Source: Lentisphaeria bacterium (GTDB lineage Bacteria; Verrucomicrobiota; Lentisphaeria; Victivallales; Victivallaceae). Taken from it: 47,044 bases of DNA. This document shows, piece by piece, positions 26,588 through 35,882 of the stretch (position 1 is its first letter; the number at the start of each line of letters is the position of its first letter). The DNA is taken from NCBI GenBank assembly GCA_017508555.1, contig JAFVYP010000043.1, positions 1 to 47,044 on the forward strand. The letters run 5' to 3'. The position numbers and the translations under genes are program-made. The notes below the pieces were generated by a model that saw only the letters and a program-made list of their open reading frames with translations, searched no databases and was not told the origin of the DNA.

Positions 26588-28027
26588 ATGCTGTTTAACT
26601 CATACTATTTTTTACTTGTTTTTTTCCCGGTAGTTTTTATTGGCTATTGGTTTTTTATACGGTTAAAATGTTTTGAAGCGGCGAAAATACTGTTAGTGTC
26701 AGGCTCCATTTATTTCTATGGTTTTTTCAAACCGGGATATGTGCCGATTTTTGTCATTTCGATTCTGATAAATTACTGTTTGTGCCGGAAAATCCAGACG
26801 GCAAAATCTGAAACAGTACGCCGTTGGGTAACGGCTTTGGGATGTGTGATGAATTTAGGCGTCTTGGGTTATTTCAAATATACAGGATTTCTGTTTGAGA
26901 ATTTGAATTTACTTTTTGATTGGCAATTTGCAATCCCGAATATTGTATTGCCTTTGGGAATAAGTTTCTATACTTTCCAGCAGTTGTCATTTCTCATTGA
27001 CTGTTATCGTGGTGACCGGACAACATATTCACTGACAGATTATGCGCTGTTTGTCACCTTTTTCCCGCAGCTGATCGCCGGACCGATCGTGCTTCCAAGT
27101 GAAATGCTGCCGCAGTTTGCAGATCCTGCCCGCAAAGCAATAAATTGGCAGAACATGAATCAAGGGTTGTTTTTGTTCGCCTGCGGCTTGGCAAAAAAAT
27201 GTTTTATTGCTGACAGTTTGGCATTTATCGTCACTCAAGGATTTGATACAGGAACTCAACTGACCTTTACTGAAGGCTGGCTCGTATCATTGTCATTCAC
27301 ATTCCAGCTGTATTTTGACTTTTCCGGATATTGTGATATGGCCTCCGGTATTGCCAGGATGTTCAATATCGATCTGCCGTTGAACTTTAATTCGCCCTAT
27401 CGGGCAACAGATTTTCAGAGTTTCTGGCGCAGATGGCACATGACGCTGGGACGTTTTATGATGAACTATCTGTATATTCCATTGGGAGGCAACAGAAAGG
27501 GAACGGTCCGGACGCTGTTGAATCTGCTGATCGTTTTTTTGGTCAGCGGCTTGTGGCACGGTGCAGGTTGGCTGTTTCTGATTTGGGGCGGCTTGCACGG
27601 ATCGGGCATTTTGATCCACCGGTTGTGGCGGTATGTCATGGAGAAAAAATTCAACGGCTGGAAATTGCCAAAAATACCTTCAATTCTGCTGACCTTCTTT
27701 TTTGTCAACATTTTTTGGATCTTTTTCCGGGCAACGACATTGCGGCGGGCTTGGGATATTGTCAAAAGCATGTTTGACTTTGCTCACATGACAGGCTTTT
27801 CCAAAGATTTCCGGCGTGTTATGGGGAGTTTTGATATTTCCCGGGATCTGCTCTTTGCAATTTTTGCCGCAGCTGCGGTGATTGTATTTTTGTTGCCCAA
27901 TTCAGCAAAATGGCAGCGTTTTTTTGAAAAACATCCCTGTTTACGGATCATCACAACAGCGGGTTTTTTCTTTATCGGTTTTATTTGCATTTCAAGAAAA
28001 TCTCCATTTCTGTATTTTAATTTTTGA
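26588..28027 (+). CDS. MBOAT family membrane O-acyltransferase
   Basis: Multi-pass acyltransferase of the AlgI/DltB type that moves an acyl group, often acetyl, to an extracellular polysaccharide. The 479-residue product has about ten helices, the motif SFWRRWHMTLGRFMMNYLYIPLGGNR and the near-invariant active-site His in SGLWHGAGW (H324). It opens with LFNSYYFLLVFFPVVFIGYW, the common N-terminus of bacterial AlgI-like proteins. The next gene encodes a likely SGNH-type partner, the arrangement seen for AlgI with AlgJ or AlgX and DltB with DltD. The base composition is clearly AT-richer than in the genes before 24 kb. Confidence 0.93.
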   Translation: MLFNSYYFLLVFFPVVFIGYWFFIRLKCFEAAKILLVSGSIYFYGFFKPGYVPIFVISILINYCLCRKIQTAKSETVRRWVTALGCVMNLGVLGYFKYTGFLFENLNLLFDWQFAIPNIVLPLGISFYTFQQLSFLIDCYRGDRTTYSLTDYALFVTFFPQLIAGPIVLPSEMLPQFADPARKAINWQNMNQGLFLFACGLAKKCFIADSLAFIVTQGFDTGTQLTFTEGWLVSLSFTFQLYFDFSGYCDMASGIARMFNIDLPLNFNSPYRATDFQSFWRRWHMTLGRFMMNYLYIPLGGNRKGTVRTLLNLLIVFLVSGLWHGAGWLFLIWGGLHGSGILIHRLWRYVMEKKFNGWKLPKIPSILLTFFFVNIFWIFFRATTLRRAWDIVKSMFDFAHMTGFSKDFRRVMGSFDISRDLLFAIFAAAAVIVFLLPNSAKWQRFFEKHPCLRIITTAGFFFIGFICISRKSPFLYFNF

Positions 28028-28035
28028 GGTGCTTC

Positions 28036-29094
28036 ATGCAGGAACGGACTCAGTTTTTTATAACTCTGGCAGTGACAGCTCTGTTGTTATCCTGCTGCGT
28101 TCTTTTGTATTTTTCCTATCAGGATTTATACCGCGCAGGCAAAATTGGTTCTACGGATGAACGTGAATTCAACGCAGTTATCGGCAGATATTTCAAATTC
28201 GATTCAGTGATTGTGGGGACAAGCATGTCGGAAAATTTCAAATGCTCTGAATTTGATAAAGTCACTGGCGGATATTCTCAGAAAATGACTACAAATGGCG
28301 GAGATATTTCGGAAATATCTTTTATGGCACACTATGCTTTTCAGCATCAGCAAATAAAAAATGTGTTGTTGGATCTGTTGGTGTACAGCTATTTGTATCC
28401 TGAACCTAAATCTGCTCAGCTGAACAAAAAAAAATATGAAAACAATCTGTCTGCAATGGATCATTTGTACGATAGCGTAAAATTGTCTGTAATATTGAAA
28501 ACTGTCTTGGCCGGTAAAAACAGTTTCGCCGGTGATAAGTTTGATCGGGATAAAATATACAGCTGGGCAGATTTGACTCCTTGCGGAATTAGGCCCTTTT
28601 TGCTGTCTTTATTTGAAACAGACTTTATTTTGAAAAAGCATCGTGAAGAAATGAAAAATTACAATGCAGAAACTGTCGAAAAAAATATTTGCAAGTATTT
28701 GTTGCCAATGATTCAGAAACATCCTGATATTACATTTTATCTGTACTTTCCGCCATTTACGCCCTTAGAGCTGTTACTTTCTCCATCAGCTCATAAACAT
28801 TTTCGAAAAACAATTATGGATAAACTTTTACAATATTCCAATGTGAGGTTATATGATTACCAGTCTGCTGGAAGCATTATAAATAATAAGTATAATTATA
28901 AGGATATAACGCATTATTCATCTGAAGTCAGTTCATTTATTATAAAACAAATGAAAGTTAATAAATTTCTGGTGACACGGGAAAATAGACAGGAAGCAGA
29001 AAAAAGATTTGATAATATTCTTGCGTCTGTGAATCAGGAGATGCTGTGGAGAGACTTGCAAAAACAGTATGATGCAATGAAAAATGACAAATAA
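28036..29094 (+). CDS. SGNH/AlgX-like partner of the MBOAT acyltransferase
   Basis: The 352-residue protein has one N-terminal membrane anchor (about residues 7-29) and a domain outside the cytoplasm. It shows an SGNH-type start, VIVGTSMSENF with the likely nucleophile S63, and an Asp-His pair DITH (D290, H293) near the end, as in GDSL/SGNH hydrolases and in AlgJ, AlgX and DltD. It probably receives the acyl group from the MBOAT protein and transfers it to the glycan. ATG at 28036 was chosen because GAGG lies 6 bases upstream. The gene starts 8 bases after the MBOAT stop and is AT-rich. Confidence 0.78.
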   Translation: MQERTQFFITLAVTALLLSCCVLLYFSYQDLYRAGKIGSTDEREFNAVIGRYFKFDSVIVGTSMSENFKCSEFDKVTGGYSQKMTTNGGDISEISFMAHYAFQHQQIKNVLLDLLVYSYLYPEPKSAQLNKKKYENNLSAMDHLYDSVKLSVILKTVLAGKNSFAGDKFDRDKIYSWADLTPCGIRPFLLSLFETDFILKKHREEMKNYNAETVEKNICKYLLPMIQKHPDITFYLYFPPFTPLELLLSPSAHKHFRKTIMDKLLQYSNVRLYDYQSAGSIINNKYNYKDITHYSSEVSSFIIKQMKVNKFLVTRENRQEAEKRFDNILASVNQEMLWRDLQKQYDAMKNDK

Positions 29095-29136
29095 AAATAT
29101 TTACAGATACTTTCCCGAAAAATAAAATATATTTCT

Positions 29137-30684
29137 ATGAGTACACAACAAAAAAATATCAATAAACAACGCATTGTTAAAAATACACTGATACTTTATG
29201 TGCGTATGATTTTTGTAATGATTACAGGATTTTATACGCTCCGTCTGCTTTTGACATCGCTCGGTATTGAAGATTACGGGCTTTATAATGTTATTTTCGG
29301 CTTGGTTACCGCTTTCAGTTTTTTCAGCGGAGCTATGCAGTCCACCGTCCAGCGTTTTCTTTGTTATGAAATGGGAGAGGGAAGCATTGATAATGTGAAA
29401 AAGGTTTTTGGTGTGAGTGTCTTCCTTTTTCTTCTGGTTGCTTTGGCCGTTTTTATTCTGGCAGAAACGGCAGGATTGTGGTTTGTCGATCATCGTATGA
29501 GTATCGCGCCTGATAAGATGGATACGGCCCGCACGATCTATCATATCAGCATTTTTATGGTCATATTCAAACTGCTGCAAATACCTTATGTATCTGCGGT
29601 GACATCGCATGAAAACATGGGGGTATATTCGTGGTTCTGCATTGGCGATTCTTTTCTTCATTTGGTATCTGTATTGGGACTTAAATTTGTCATGGCAGAC
29701 AAATTGATTTGTTTTGTCGCATTTTACACCATCAGCAATTTGTTGATTTTGATCTTATATGTACTTTACTGTTGTAAGAAGTATGAGGAATGTCGTGTTT
29801 TCAGAAAATTTGACCGGCAATATTTGAAGGACATGGGCTCCTTTTTTTCATGGAGTCTTTTGGGTGCAACGGCCAATGTTCTCAAACAGCATGGATTGAA
29901 CTTATTGCTTAATCTTTTTTACGGCGTCGTTCTGAACGCGACTTGGGGTATTGCTACTCAAGTTGGAAATGCTGCAAATCAATTGGTTGCAAGTTTTCAG
30001 CAGGCATTTAATCCGCAAATTTTGAAATCATATACGACTTCTGACAAAAAAGCATATTTTGAATTGCTGCAAAGCTGCTCGAAATACTCTTTCATGCTTG
30101 TCTGGCTGATCGCATTACCCGTCTTGTTGCAGACAGAATTTTTGTTGAAATTGTGGCTGGGTGCTGAATTACCGACTGATGTTGTCATTTTTACCCGTTT
30201 GATGATTGTATATATGTTGTTTGAAGCATTGAGTTGTCCGCTGTGGGTGGCTGTTCAGGCCGTAGGAGATATCAATCGCTATCAGATTGAAATTTCGTGC
30301 ATTTCCGGCTCAAGTTTTATATTTTCACTGATCGCACTTGAATTTGGAGCCGCGGCAGTGTCCGTGGCAGTCATAAGTGCAGCTGTCAACATGCTGGCAC
30401 TTATTTACCGGATTTTTTATTTGCAGAAAAAAATCGGATTTTCAGTGAGTGGGTACTGGCTGAAAGCATTATTGCCGGTCATGGTCGTGACTCTGGGCAG
30501 CGGTATCTGTGGTGTGGTCATCAACCGGTTTTCCGGAGAAAGCTGGTTAAATGTAATATTGTGCTTGATTTTGTCCTCGGTCGTGAATGTTGTAATAATG
30601 CTGCTGTTTGCGCTTTCCGGTCAGGAACGAAAATATTTAAGGAATTATTTTTATCAAAAGATTTTTTCCGGGAGTGGTTCATGA
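29137..30684 (+). CDS. Wzx-type polysaccharide flippase (MOP superfamily)
   Basis: The 515-residue protein is predicted to have 12-14 membrane helices and the general layout of the oligosaccharide flippase family: a basic N-terminus followed by NTLILYVRMIFVMITGFYTLRLLLTSLG written as one helix plus loop, and a later NAATWG-like segment (VVLNATWGIATQVGNAANQL). Flippases of this kind move undecaprenyl-linked repeat units across the inner membrane. The surrounding initiating transferase and glycosyltransferases fit that job. The gene ends two bases before the next start. No wzy-type polymerase was recognised nearby. Confidence 0.86.
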   Translation: MSTQQKNINKQRIVKNTLILYVRMIFVMITGFYTLRLLLTSLGIEDYGLYNVIFGLVTAFSFFSGAMQSTVQRFLCYEMGEGSIDNVKKVFGVSVFLFLLVALAVFILAETAGLWFVDHRMSIAPDKMDTARTIYHISIFMVIFKLLQIPYVSAVTSHENMGVYSWFCIGDSFLHLVSVLGLKFVMADKLICFVAFYTISNLLILILYVLYCCKKYEECRVFRKFDRQYLKDMGSFFSWSLLGATANVLKQHGLNLLLNLFYGVVLNATWGIATQVGNAANQLVASFQQAFNPQILKSYTTSDKKAYFELLQSCSKYSFMLVWLIALPVLLQTEFLLKLWLGAELPTDVVIFTRLMIVYMLFEALSCPLWVAVQAVGDINRYQIEISCISGSSFIFSLIALEFGAAAVSVAVISAAVNMLALIYRIFYLQKKIGFSVSGYWLKALLPVMVVTLGSGICGVVINRFSGESWLNVILCLILSSVVNVVIMLLFALSGQERKYLRNYFYQKIFSGSGS

Positions 30685-30685
30685 T

Positions 30686-31882
30686 ATGAAGTATATTGAT
30701 CTGAAAAGTGATGCATGTACCGGATGTAGTGCCTGTGCCAATAAATGTCCGTCAAAGGCGATATTGATTTCACAGGATCAGTGTGGATTTTATGTGCCGC
30801 AGATTGATTTTGAAAAATGCACAGATTGCGGCTTATGCGGCAAAACGTGTCCGGTCGGACATAAAAAAGAATTTGAATGTTCTGATTTTAAGATAAAAGC
30901 CTATGCAGCGTATGCGAAGGATGAGGTTATAAGAAGAGAAAGCAGTTCCGGCGGCGTTTTTTCTGAATTGGCTCATCATGTGCTTGACAAAAATGGTATC
31001 GTTTACGGCGCGGCTTTTGATGAAAATTTCAAAGTAGTGCATATCGGTATCAGGCGAAAAGAGGAGCTTGTCCGGTTGCGTGGCAGTAAATATGTCCAGA
31101 GTTTTATTTCTGAAACGCTTTATGCGGAAATAAAAGAGGCGCTTGAATGTGAGACTCAAGTTCTTTTTTCCGGTACACCTTGTCAAATTGCAGGACTGAG
31201 ATCTTATCTGCAAAAAGATTACCCGAATTTGCTTTCAGTCGATTTGATTTGTCATGGCGTGCCGTCTCCGAAGTTTTTTGCCGACTATCTGATCTGTTTG
31301 GAAAATAAATACGGAAAGATCAAACAATATTTTTTCAGAGATAAAAACAAAAGTTGGAAAATCTTTAACAGTAAGGTTATTACTGAAAGAAAAAATATTA
31401 TAAAATACATGGGGCAAGACTTTTATTTGTACTTGTATCTGAACCATCTGCAGCCATTGTTGAGAAAATCCTGTTACCAATGTGAATTTGCAAGTAAAGG
31501 CCCTATTTCTGATATAACGATTGGCGATTTCTGGGGATATCAGGCATCAAAAACATTGCCCGATGATGATAGAGGTCTCAACTGTGTATTGTGCAGCACC
31601 TCCAGAGGAGAGGCGTTTTTTGAAGCAGTAAAGAAAAAATTCAACTGTGAAATCCATGGGCTTGAAGAAATCGAAAAAGGCAATCCTGTATTATTACATC
31701 CTGTAAAATACAGTCCCCGTGATCGGGATGAATTTTGGGATGTGTTCTTCAAAAAAGGGATCGGCGGTATCAGAAAAATTTATTATTCACCGTCATTGAA
31801 ATACCGTTTGATTTTGTTTCTCAAATTTAATTGCAGCTGGTTTTATAATTTGCTGCGCCGGGTGTACAGGTTGGTAAAATGA
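30686..31882 (+). CDS. FrhB-like Fe-S protein (coenzyme F420 hydrogenase beta subunit family), polysaccharide-associated
   Basis: The 398-residue protein starts with two ferredoxin-type 4Fe-4S motifs (C11, C14, C17, C21 and C45, C48, C51, C55). The FrhB-type N- and C-terminal domains follow, with SSSGGVFSELA, GTPCQIAGLRSYL, DLICHGVPSP and SDITIGDFWG. Members of this family sit beside pyruvyl transferases in many polysaccharide clusters, and their reaction there is unknown to me. The start at ATG 30686 is two bases after the flippase stop; GGAG lies about 11 bases upstream. The stop overlaps the pyruvyl transferase gene by four bases, which supports a shared task. Confidence 0.88.
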   Translation: MKYIDLKSDACTGCSACANKCPSKAILISQDQCGFYVPQIDFEKCTDCGLCGKTCPVGHKKEFECSDFKIKAYAAYAKDEVIRRESSSGGVFSELAHHVLDKNGIVYGAAFDENFKVVHIGIRRKEELVRLRGSKYVQSFISETLYAEIKEALECETQVLFSGTPCQIAGLRSYLQKDYPNLLSVDLICHGVPSPKFFADYLICLENKYGKIKQYFFRDKNKSWKIFNSKVITERKNIIKYMGQDFYLYLYLNHLQPLLRKSCYQCEFASKGPISDITIGDFWGYQASKTLPDDDRGLNCVLCSTSRGEAFFEAVKKKFNCEIHGLEEIEKGNPVLLHPVKYSPRDRDEFWDVFFKKGIGGIRKIYYSPSLKYRLILFLKFNCSWFYNLLRRVYRLVK

Positions 31883-33003
31883 AAATATTGATATTGACAC
31901 AACCCCTGATCGAAAACTACGGCGGTATATTGCAGAATTATGCTTTGCAGACTGTTTTGAAAAAAAGAGGACATTCTGTTTGTACGCTGGATTTTGAAAT
32001 GACCTTGCCGCTATTGCACCATGTTTTCAGGATCTTCTCCGTGATAAAGCAGATTTTACTGCGCATTGCCGGGAAAAATCATAACCGGACGATCCGTCAG
32101 TGGATGACCCGGAATGAAAAGAAAATTTGTTACAATAAAATATCCCGGTTTATTCAAACGCATATAAGCAGAACACATCGGGTCAGCCATTTGAAGGGGC
32201 TGCGGAAATATGAGGATTTTGAGGCTTATGTTGTAGGAAGCGATCAGGTGTGGCGTAAATCCTATTCTCCCTGTCTGCCTGTTTATTTTCTGGATTTTCT
32301 GCCGGAGAATAACAGCGCAAAAAAAATCAGTTATGCGGCCTCTTTCGGTTCAGCAAAGTTGGATTTGGCTCCGAAGGAAATAGAAAAATATTCTCGTCTT
32401 TTGCAGCGTTTTGATGCGGTATCTGTTCGGGAACCCTCAGGGAAATTGCTCTGCAAAAATAAATTCGGTGTTAATGCGGAAGTTGTTCCTGATCCAACTA
32501 TGCTGCTGACCGCAGACGATTACAGAAAGGTGATGGGAACTTACAAAGGGTGCGCCAAGGGAAAACTTGTAACCTATATTCTTGATGAAAACTCTTCCCA
32601 AACAACCCTCATCAATAAATTTGCCGCAGAACGAAATTTGGAAATCATTCGTTTGCGCGGAAGTTATACTGTAAATGATATCAAAAACAGTGTTCCGGAA
32701 AAAGCGGGGATCGACTTCTGGCTCGGTGCGCTCGAATCCGCAGAGTATGTTATAACGGACTCCTTTCACGGGACTGTTTTTTCCCTGATTTTCCAGAAGG
32801 AATTTTTTGTTTTTGTCAATCACGCCAGAGGGAAAGAACGTTTTGATATGCTTGATGAAAAATTTGATATCCAAAGCCGTTTTGTAGATCCGATGGCGGG
32901 AGAGATAATTTTACAAAGCAGTTTGAATTATACTGATATTGGAAAAAAACTTGAACAGTACCGGTTGGTTGGTGAATCTTTTTTGCTGAGAGCCGGTATG
33001 TAA
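31879..33003 (+). CDS. Polysaccharide pyruvyl transferase family protein (WcaK/CsaB-like)
   Basis: Predicted to add a ketal-linked pyruvate to a sugar of the surface glycan. The 374-residue product has the family N-terminus LTQPLIENYGGILQNYALQTVL, then VVGSDQVWR, SYAASFG, VSVREPSG, VPDPTMLL and the C-terminal ITDSFHGTVFSLIF, all typical of the pyruvyl transferase fold. It starts in an ATGA overlap with the FrhB-like gene. The pairing of these two genes is common in capsule and exopolysaccharide clusters. Confidence 0.92.
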   Translation: MKILILTQPLIENYGGILQNYALQTVLKKRGHSVCTLDFEMTLPLLHHVFRIFSVIKQILLRIAGKNHNRTIRQWMTRNEKKICYNKISRFIQTHISRTHRVSHLKGLRKYEDFEAYVVGSDQVWRKSYSPCLPVYFLDFLPENNSAKKISYAASFGSAKLDLAPKEIEKYSRLLQRFDAVSVREPSGKLLCKNKFGVNAEVVPDPTMLLTADDYRKVMGTYKGCAKGKLVTYILDENSSQTTLINKFAAERNLEIIRLRGSYTVNDIKNSVPEKAGIDFWLGALESAEYVITDSFHGTVFSLIFQKEFFVFVNHARGKERFDMLDEKFDIQSRFVDPMAGEIILQSSLNYTDIGKKLEQYRLVGESFLLRAGM

Positions 33004-33019
33004 GAGGAGATAATTGGAA

Positions 33020-34018
33020 ATGCCAAAAGTTTCTGTGGTGATTCCCGTTTATAATGTGGAAAAATATATTGAACGGTGTGTGCGCTCTCTTTTTGAGCAG
33101 ACCCTTGACTCCGTCGAATATATTTTTGTTGATGACGGTTCCCCTGACAACAGTATCTCTGTTATGGAAAAGGTACTGGCCGATTATCCCCATCGCAAAG
33201 AACAGGTGAAGATTATCCGGCATGAAGTCAATCAGGGAGTCGGTTTTGCCAGAAATCACGGCGTCGCTGCCAGTACGGGGGATTATGTGATCCATTGTGA
33301 CGCTGACGATTGGCTGGATTTGGAATTGTATGAGGCCATGTATAAAAAAGCGGCCGAAACCTGTGCGGATATGGTCCATTGCGGATTTGAACTCTGTTTT
33401 CCCTCCTCCCGTCGTCAGAAGTTCAATATTCCGGAAGCGCTGGGGCCGTCTGAGTTGATCAGCGCTTTGCTGATTGACCAGTCTCTGGGGTCTCTTTGCA
33501 ACAAAATGTTCAGAGGAACGATCGCCCGTTCTGCGAAAATCATTTGTCCGGATCATATTTTTATCAACGAAGATGTTTTGCGGGTTGCTCAAATGCTTCT
33601 GGAATGTAAAACCCTTGCTGTGGAGACAGAGTATTCTTATATGTACAGATATAATCCTCTTTCAGCCAGCAAAGGCCGGTTTTCCAGGAGAAAACTTGAC
33701 AGTATCCATCAGGCTGCGGATCTGATGAAAGAGGTTTTGCCGCAGGAAAAATTTTCAACAGCCGTCACGGAGCTTGAATGTAAAAATCTGATGTATCTGA
33801 TCCGGTATCCGGAAATAAGTTCCTCCGCTGAATTTTATTCCCGTGCCGGAAAGATCGGCAAAAAAAAGATCAGGACGCATGTGCAGAATTTGGGCAGGGG
33901 CTGCTGCGTATTTTTGAATATTGCTCTGGTCAGTTACCGTTTGTCGTGTTACCTTTACCGTATCGCCCAACCGGTAAAAGATTTTGTCCGGCGGCTTACA
34001 GGTAAAGACAGGATATGA
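33020..34018 (+). CDS. Family 2 glycosyltransferase
   Basis: The 332-residue protein has a GT-A domain with VSVVIPVYNVEKYIERCVRSL, FVDDGSPDNS, GVGFARNHGV and the metal-binding DADDWLD near residue 95. These are the hallmarks of inverting GT2 enzymes that build capsule or O-antigen repeats. A mainly helical C-terminal part follows. The ATG at 33020 lies 7 bases after AGAGGAGA; a TTG two codons upstream is less likely. It starts 16 bases after the pyruvyl transferase gene. The sugar used cannot be told from sequence. Confidence 0.9.
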   Translation: MPKVSVVIPVYNVEKYIERCVRSLFEQTLDSVEYIFVDDGSPDNSISVMEKVLADYPHRKEQVKIIRHEVNQGVGFARNHGVAASTGDYVIHCDADDWLDLELYEAMYKKAAETCADMVHCGFELCFPSSRRQKFNIPEALGPSELISALLIDQSLGSLCNKMFRGTIARSAKIICPDHIFINEDVLRVAQMLLECKTLAVETEYSYMYRYNPLSASKGRFSRRKLDSIHQAADLMKEVLPQEKFSTAVTELECKNLMYLIRYPEISSSAEFYSRAGKIGKKKIRTHVQNLGRGCCVFLNIALVSYRLSCYLYRIAQPVKDFVRRLTGKDRI

Positions 34019-34044
34019 TGAAACATTGTTGTTGAGAGGTTATT

Positions 34045-34791
34045 ATGATTCCCAAAAAAATTCACTACTGCTGGTTGGGGGGTGATCCGTTATCTCCCCT
34101 GGCAGAAAAATGTATTGCCTCCTGGAAAAAATATTGTCCGGATTACGAGATCATACTTTGGAATGAAAGCAATTATGATTTTACCAAACATCCTTATATG
34201 CGGCAGGCATTGGAGGCCCAAAAATGGGGATTTGTCCCCGATTACGCCCGCCTTGATATCGTTTGGCAGCATGGCGGGATCTATCTGGATACGGATGTTG
34301 AATTGGTGAAAAGTCTGGATGATTTGCTGGAAAACAAATTTTATGCCGGTTTTGAGTCTGATAAATTTGTGGCTCTGGGATTGGGGTTCGGCGCAGAAGC
34401 CGGACATCCGCTTTTGAAAAAAATGATGGAGGACTATGACAACTATTCTTTTGTCAATGAAGACGGTACGCTGAACCTGTTGCCTTCTCCTGCCATCCAA
34501 ACCGAGCTGCTGCTGAAAATGGGATTGTCTGCTGATACCGGTGATATTCAGACGATGACTGACGGCGTTGTGATTTATCCGACGCGTTTTTTTGCCCCCA
34601 GAAATGCCGCAAGGCTTCCGGAAGCATTGCCGGACTCTTATTCTGTTCATCACTACGCGGCCAGCTGGTGTGACGATCAGATCAAACGCAAATTACTGTT
34701 TGCTGTTAAAAAGATCATCAATGTCTGTTTCGGGGAAAAGGCTGTTTTTTTTGTCAAATTGAAACGGAAATTTTTTGATCGCGGAAAGTGA
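34045..34791 (+). CDS. GT32-type glycosyltransferase (DXD sugar-binding family)
   Basis: The 248-residue protein begins with IPKKIHYCWLGG and continues with YEIILWNESNYDF, a segment common to capsular GT32 enzymes. The DXD motif lies in ARLDIVWQHGGIYLDTDVELVKSLD near residues 70-92. Its length fits the OCH1-like bacterial group. It probably adds one sugar to the lipid-linked repeat in the cytoplasm. Its stop region overlaps a possible GTG start of the next gene, but a better start lies further downstream. Confidence 0.9.
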   Translation: MIPKKIHYCWLGGDPLSPLAEKCIASWKKYCPDYEIILWNESNYDFTKHPYMRQALEAQKWGFVPDYARLDIVWQHGGIYLDTDVELVKSLDDLLENKFYAGFESDKFVALGLGFGAEAGHPLLKKMMEDYDNYSFVNEDGTLNLLPSPAIQTELLLKMGLSADTGDIQTMTDGVVIYPTRFFAPRNAARLPEALPDSYSVHHYAASWCDDQIKRKLLFAVKKIINVCFGEKAVFFVKLKRKFFDRGK

Positions 34792-34820
34792 AAGCGTCTG
34801 TGTTCAGGGAAAATGTAAAA

Positions 34821-35855
34821 ATGAATATCGCAGTTATCGTCCCATCCAGAAAAAAGGCAGGACCTGTCATCGTTGCCGCAGATCAGATAAAATTGCTTTC
34901 TGAACGCGGACACAGCTGCAAGTTGTTTTATCTGGATGACGGTCCTGATGAAGTTCAGTTTGTTTGTCCGGCAGAAAAAATATCTTTGCGCACATCTGTT
35001 GACTTTTCTGCGTATGATGTTGTTCACTGCCACGGCTTGCGCCCCTGTTTTTACATTACCCGTCACAAACCTTTGTGCTGTAAAACGGCGTTTGTGACGA
35101 CACTTCACAGTTATATATTCCGGGATTTCTGCTGTACTTATGGGAAACTGAAGGGCATTGCCGGAGCGCTGGTCTATTTGTGCCTGCTTTTGCGTTTCGA
35201 TAAGATCATTACTTTGAGCCGTGATGCTCTCAGATATTACAAACGGTTGTTATTCTTCAAAAGGTTTGATTTTCTTTACAATACTGTTGATCCTGTTCTG
35301 AATAAATTGCCGGAAGAGCAATATCAGAAACTTATGAACTTCAAACAGGAGGCTGTTTTGCTGGGGATCAATGCTGTTTTGAGCCGCGGCAAGGGGCAGC
35401 AGCTTGTTTTGTCTGCATTGCCGGAACTGCCCGGCTGCAAACTTTTTCTTTTGGGCAGCGGTCCCAATGAGGCTTCTCTGCGCGCTCTGGCTGAAAAACT
35501 TGGTGTGGCAGACCGGGTTTGTTTTGCCGGATTCAGAAAAAATGCGGTGGATTATCTGCCGTATTATGATTTGTTCATCCTGCCGACTTATTCTGAAGGC
35601 TGTCCGCTGGCGCTGCTTGAAGCTGCTGCAAGCGGAAAAAAAATCGTTTGCTCAAACATCCCTGTTCTGGTGGAAATGTTCAAGGAGTCTCCTGTGGTAT
35701 TTTTTGATATAAATCATCCGGAAACGTTGGCTCCTGCAATACAGAAGGCTCTGGCAGAGGAAGAGGTGAGAGAAAAAATGAACTGTTGTTTTGAAGAAAA
35801 ATTTTCCAAAGAAGCTGTTGCGGAAAAATTACTTCAGATTTATGAAAGTTGTTGA
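34821..35855 (+). CDS. Family 4 glycosyltransferase
   Basis: The 344-residue protein has the GT-B fold of retaining GT4 enzymes. The N-terminal domain opens with MNIAVIVPSRKKAGPVIVAADQI written across its first strand and loop, and the C-terminal domain has LFLLGSGPNEASLRALAE, VCFAGFRKN and the acceptor/donor motif PTYSEGCPLALLEAAASGK with the E-x7-E pattern. ATG at 34821 with AGGGA upstream was preferred to GTG at 34788, which would add eleven residues unlike the family N-terminus. The sugar donor is unknown. Confidence 0.9.
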   Translation: MNIAVIVPSRKKAGPVIVAADQIKLLSERGHSCKLFYLDDGPDEVQFVCPAEKISLRTSVDFSAYDVVHCHGLRPCFYITRHKPLCCKTAFVTTLHSYIFRDFCCTYGKLKGIAGALVYLCLLLRFDKIITLSRDALRYYKRLLFFKRFDFLYNTVDPVLNKLPEEQYQKLMNFKQEAVLLGINAVLSRGKGQQLVLSALPELPGCKLFLLGSGPNEASLRALAEKLGVADRVCFAGFRKNAVDYLPYYDLFILPTYSEGCPLALLEAAASGKKIVCSNIPVLVEMFKESPVVFFDINHPETLAPAIQKALAEEEVREKMNCCFEEKFSKEAVAEKLLQIYESC

Positions 35856-35882
35856 AAAATTTTTGATGATAAACGGTGTGAA

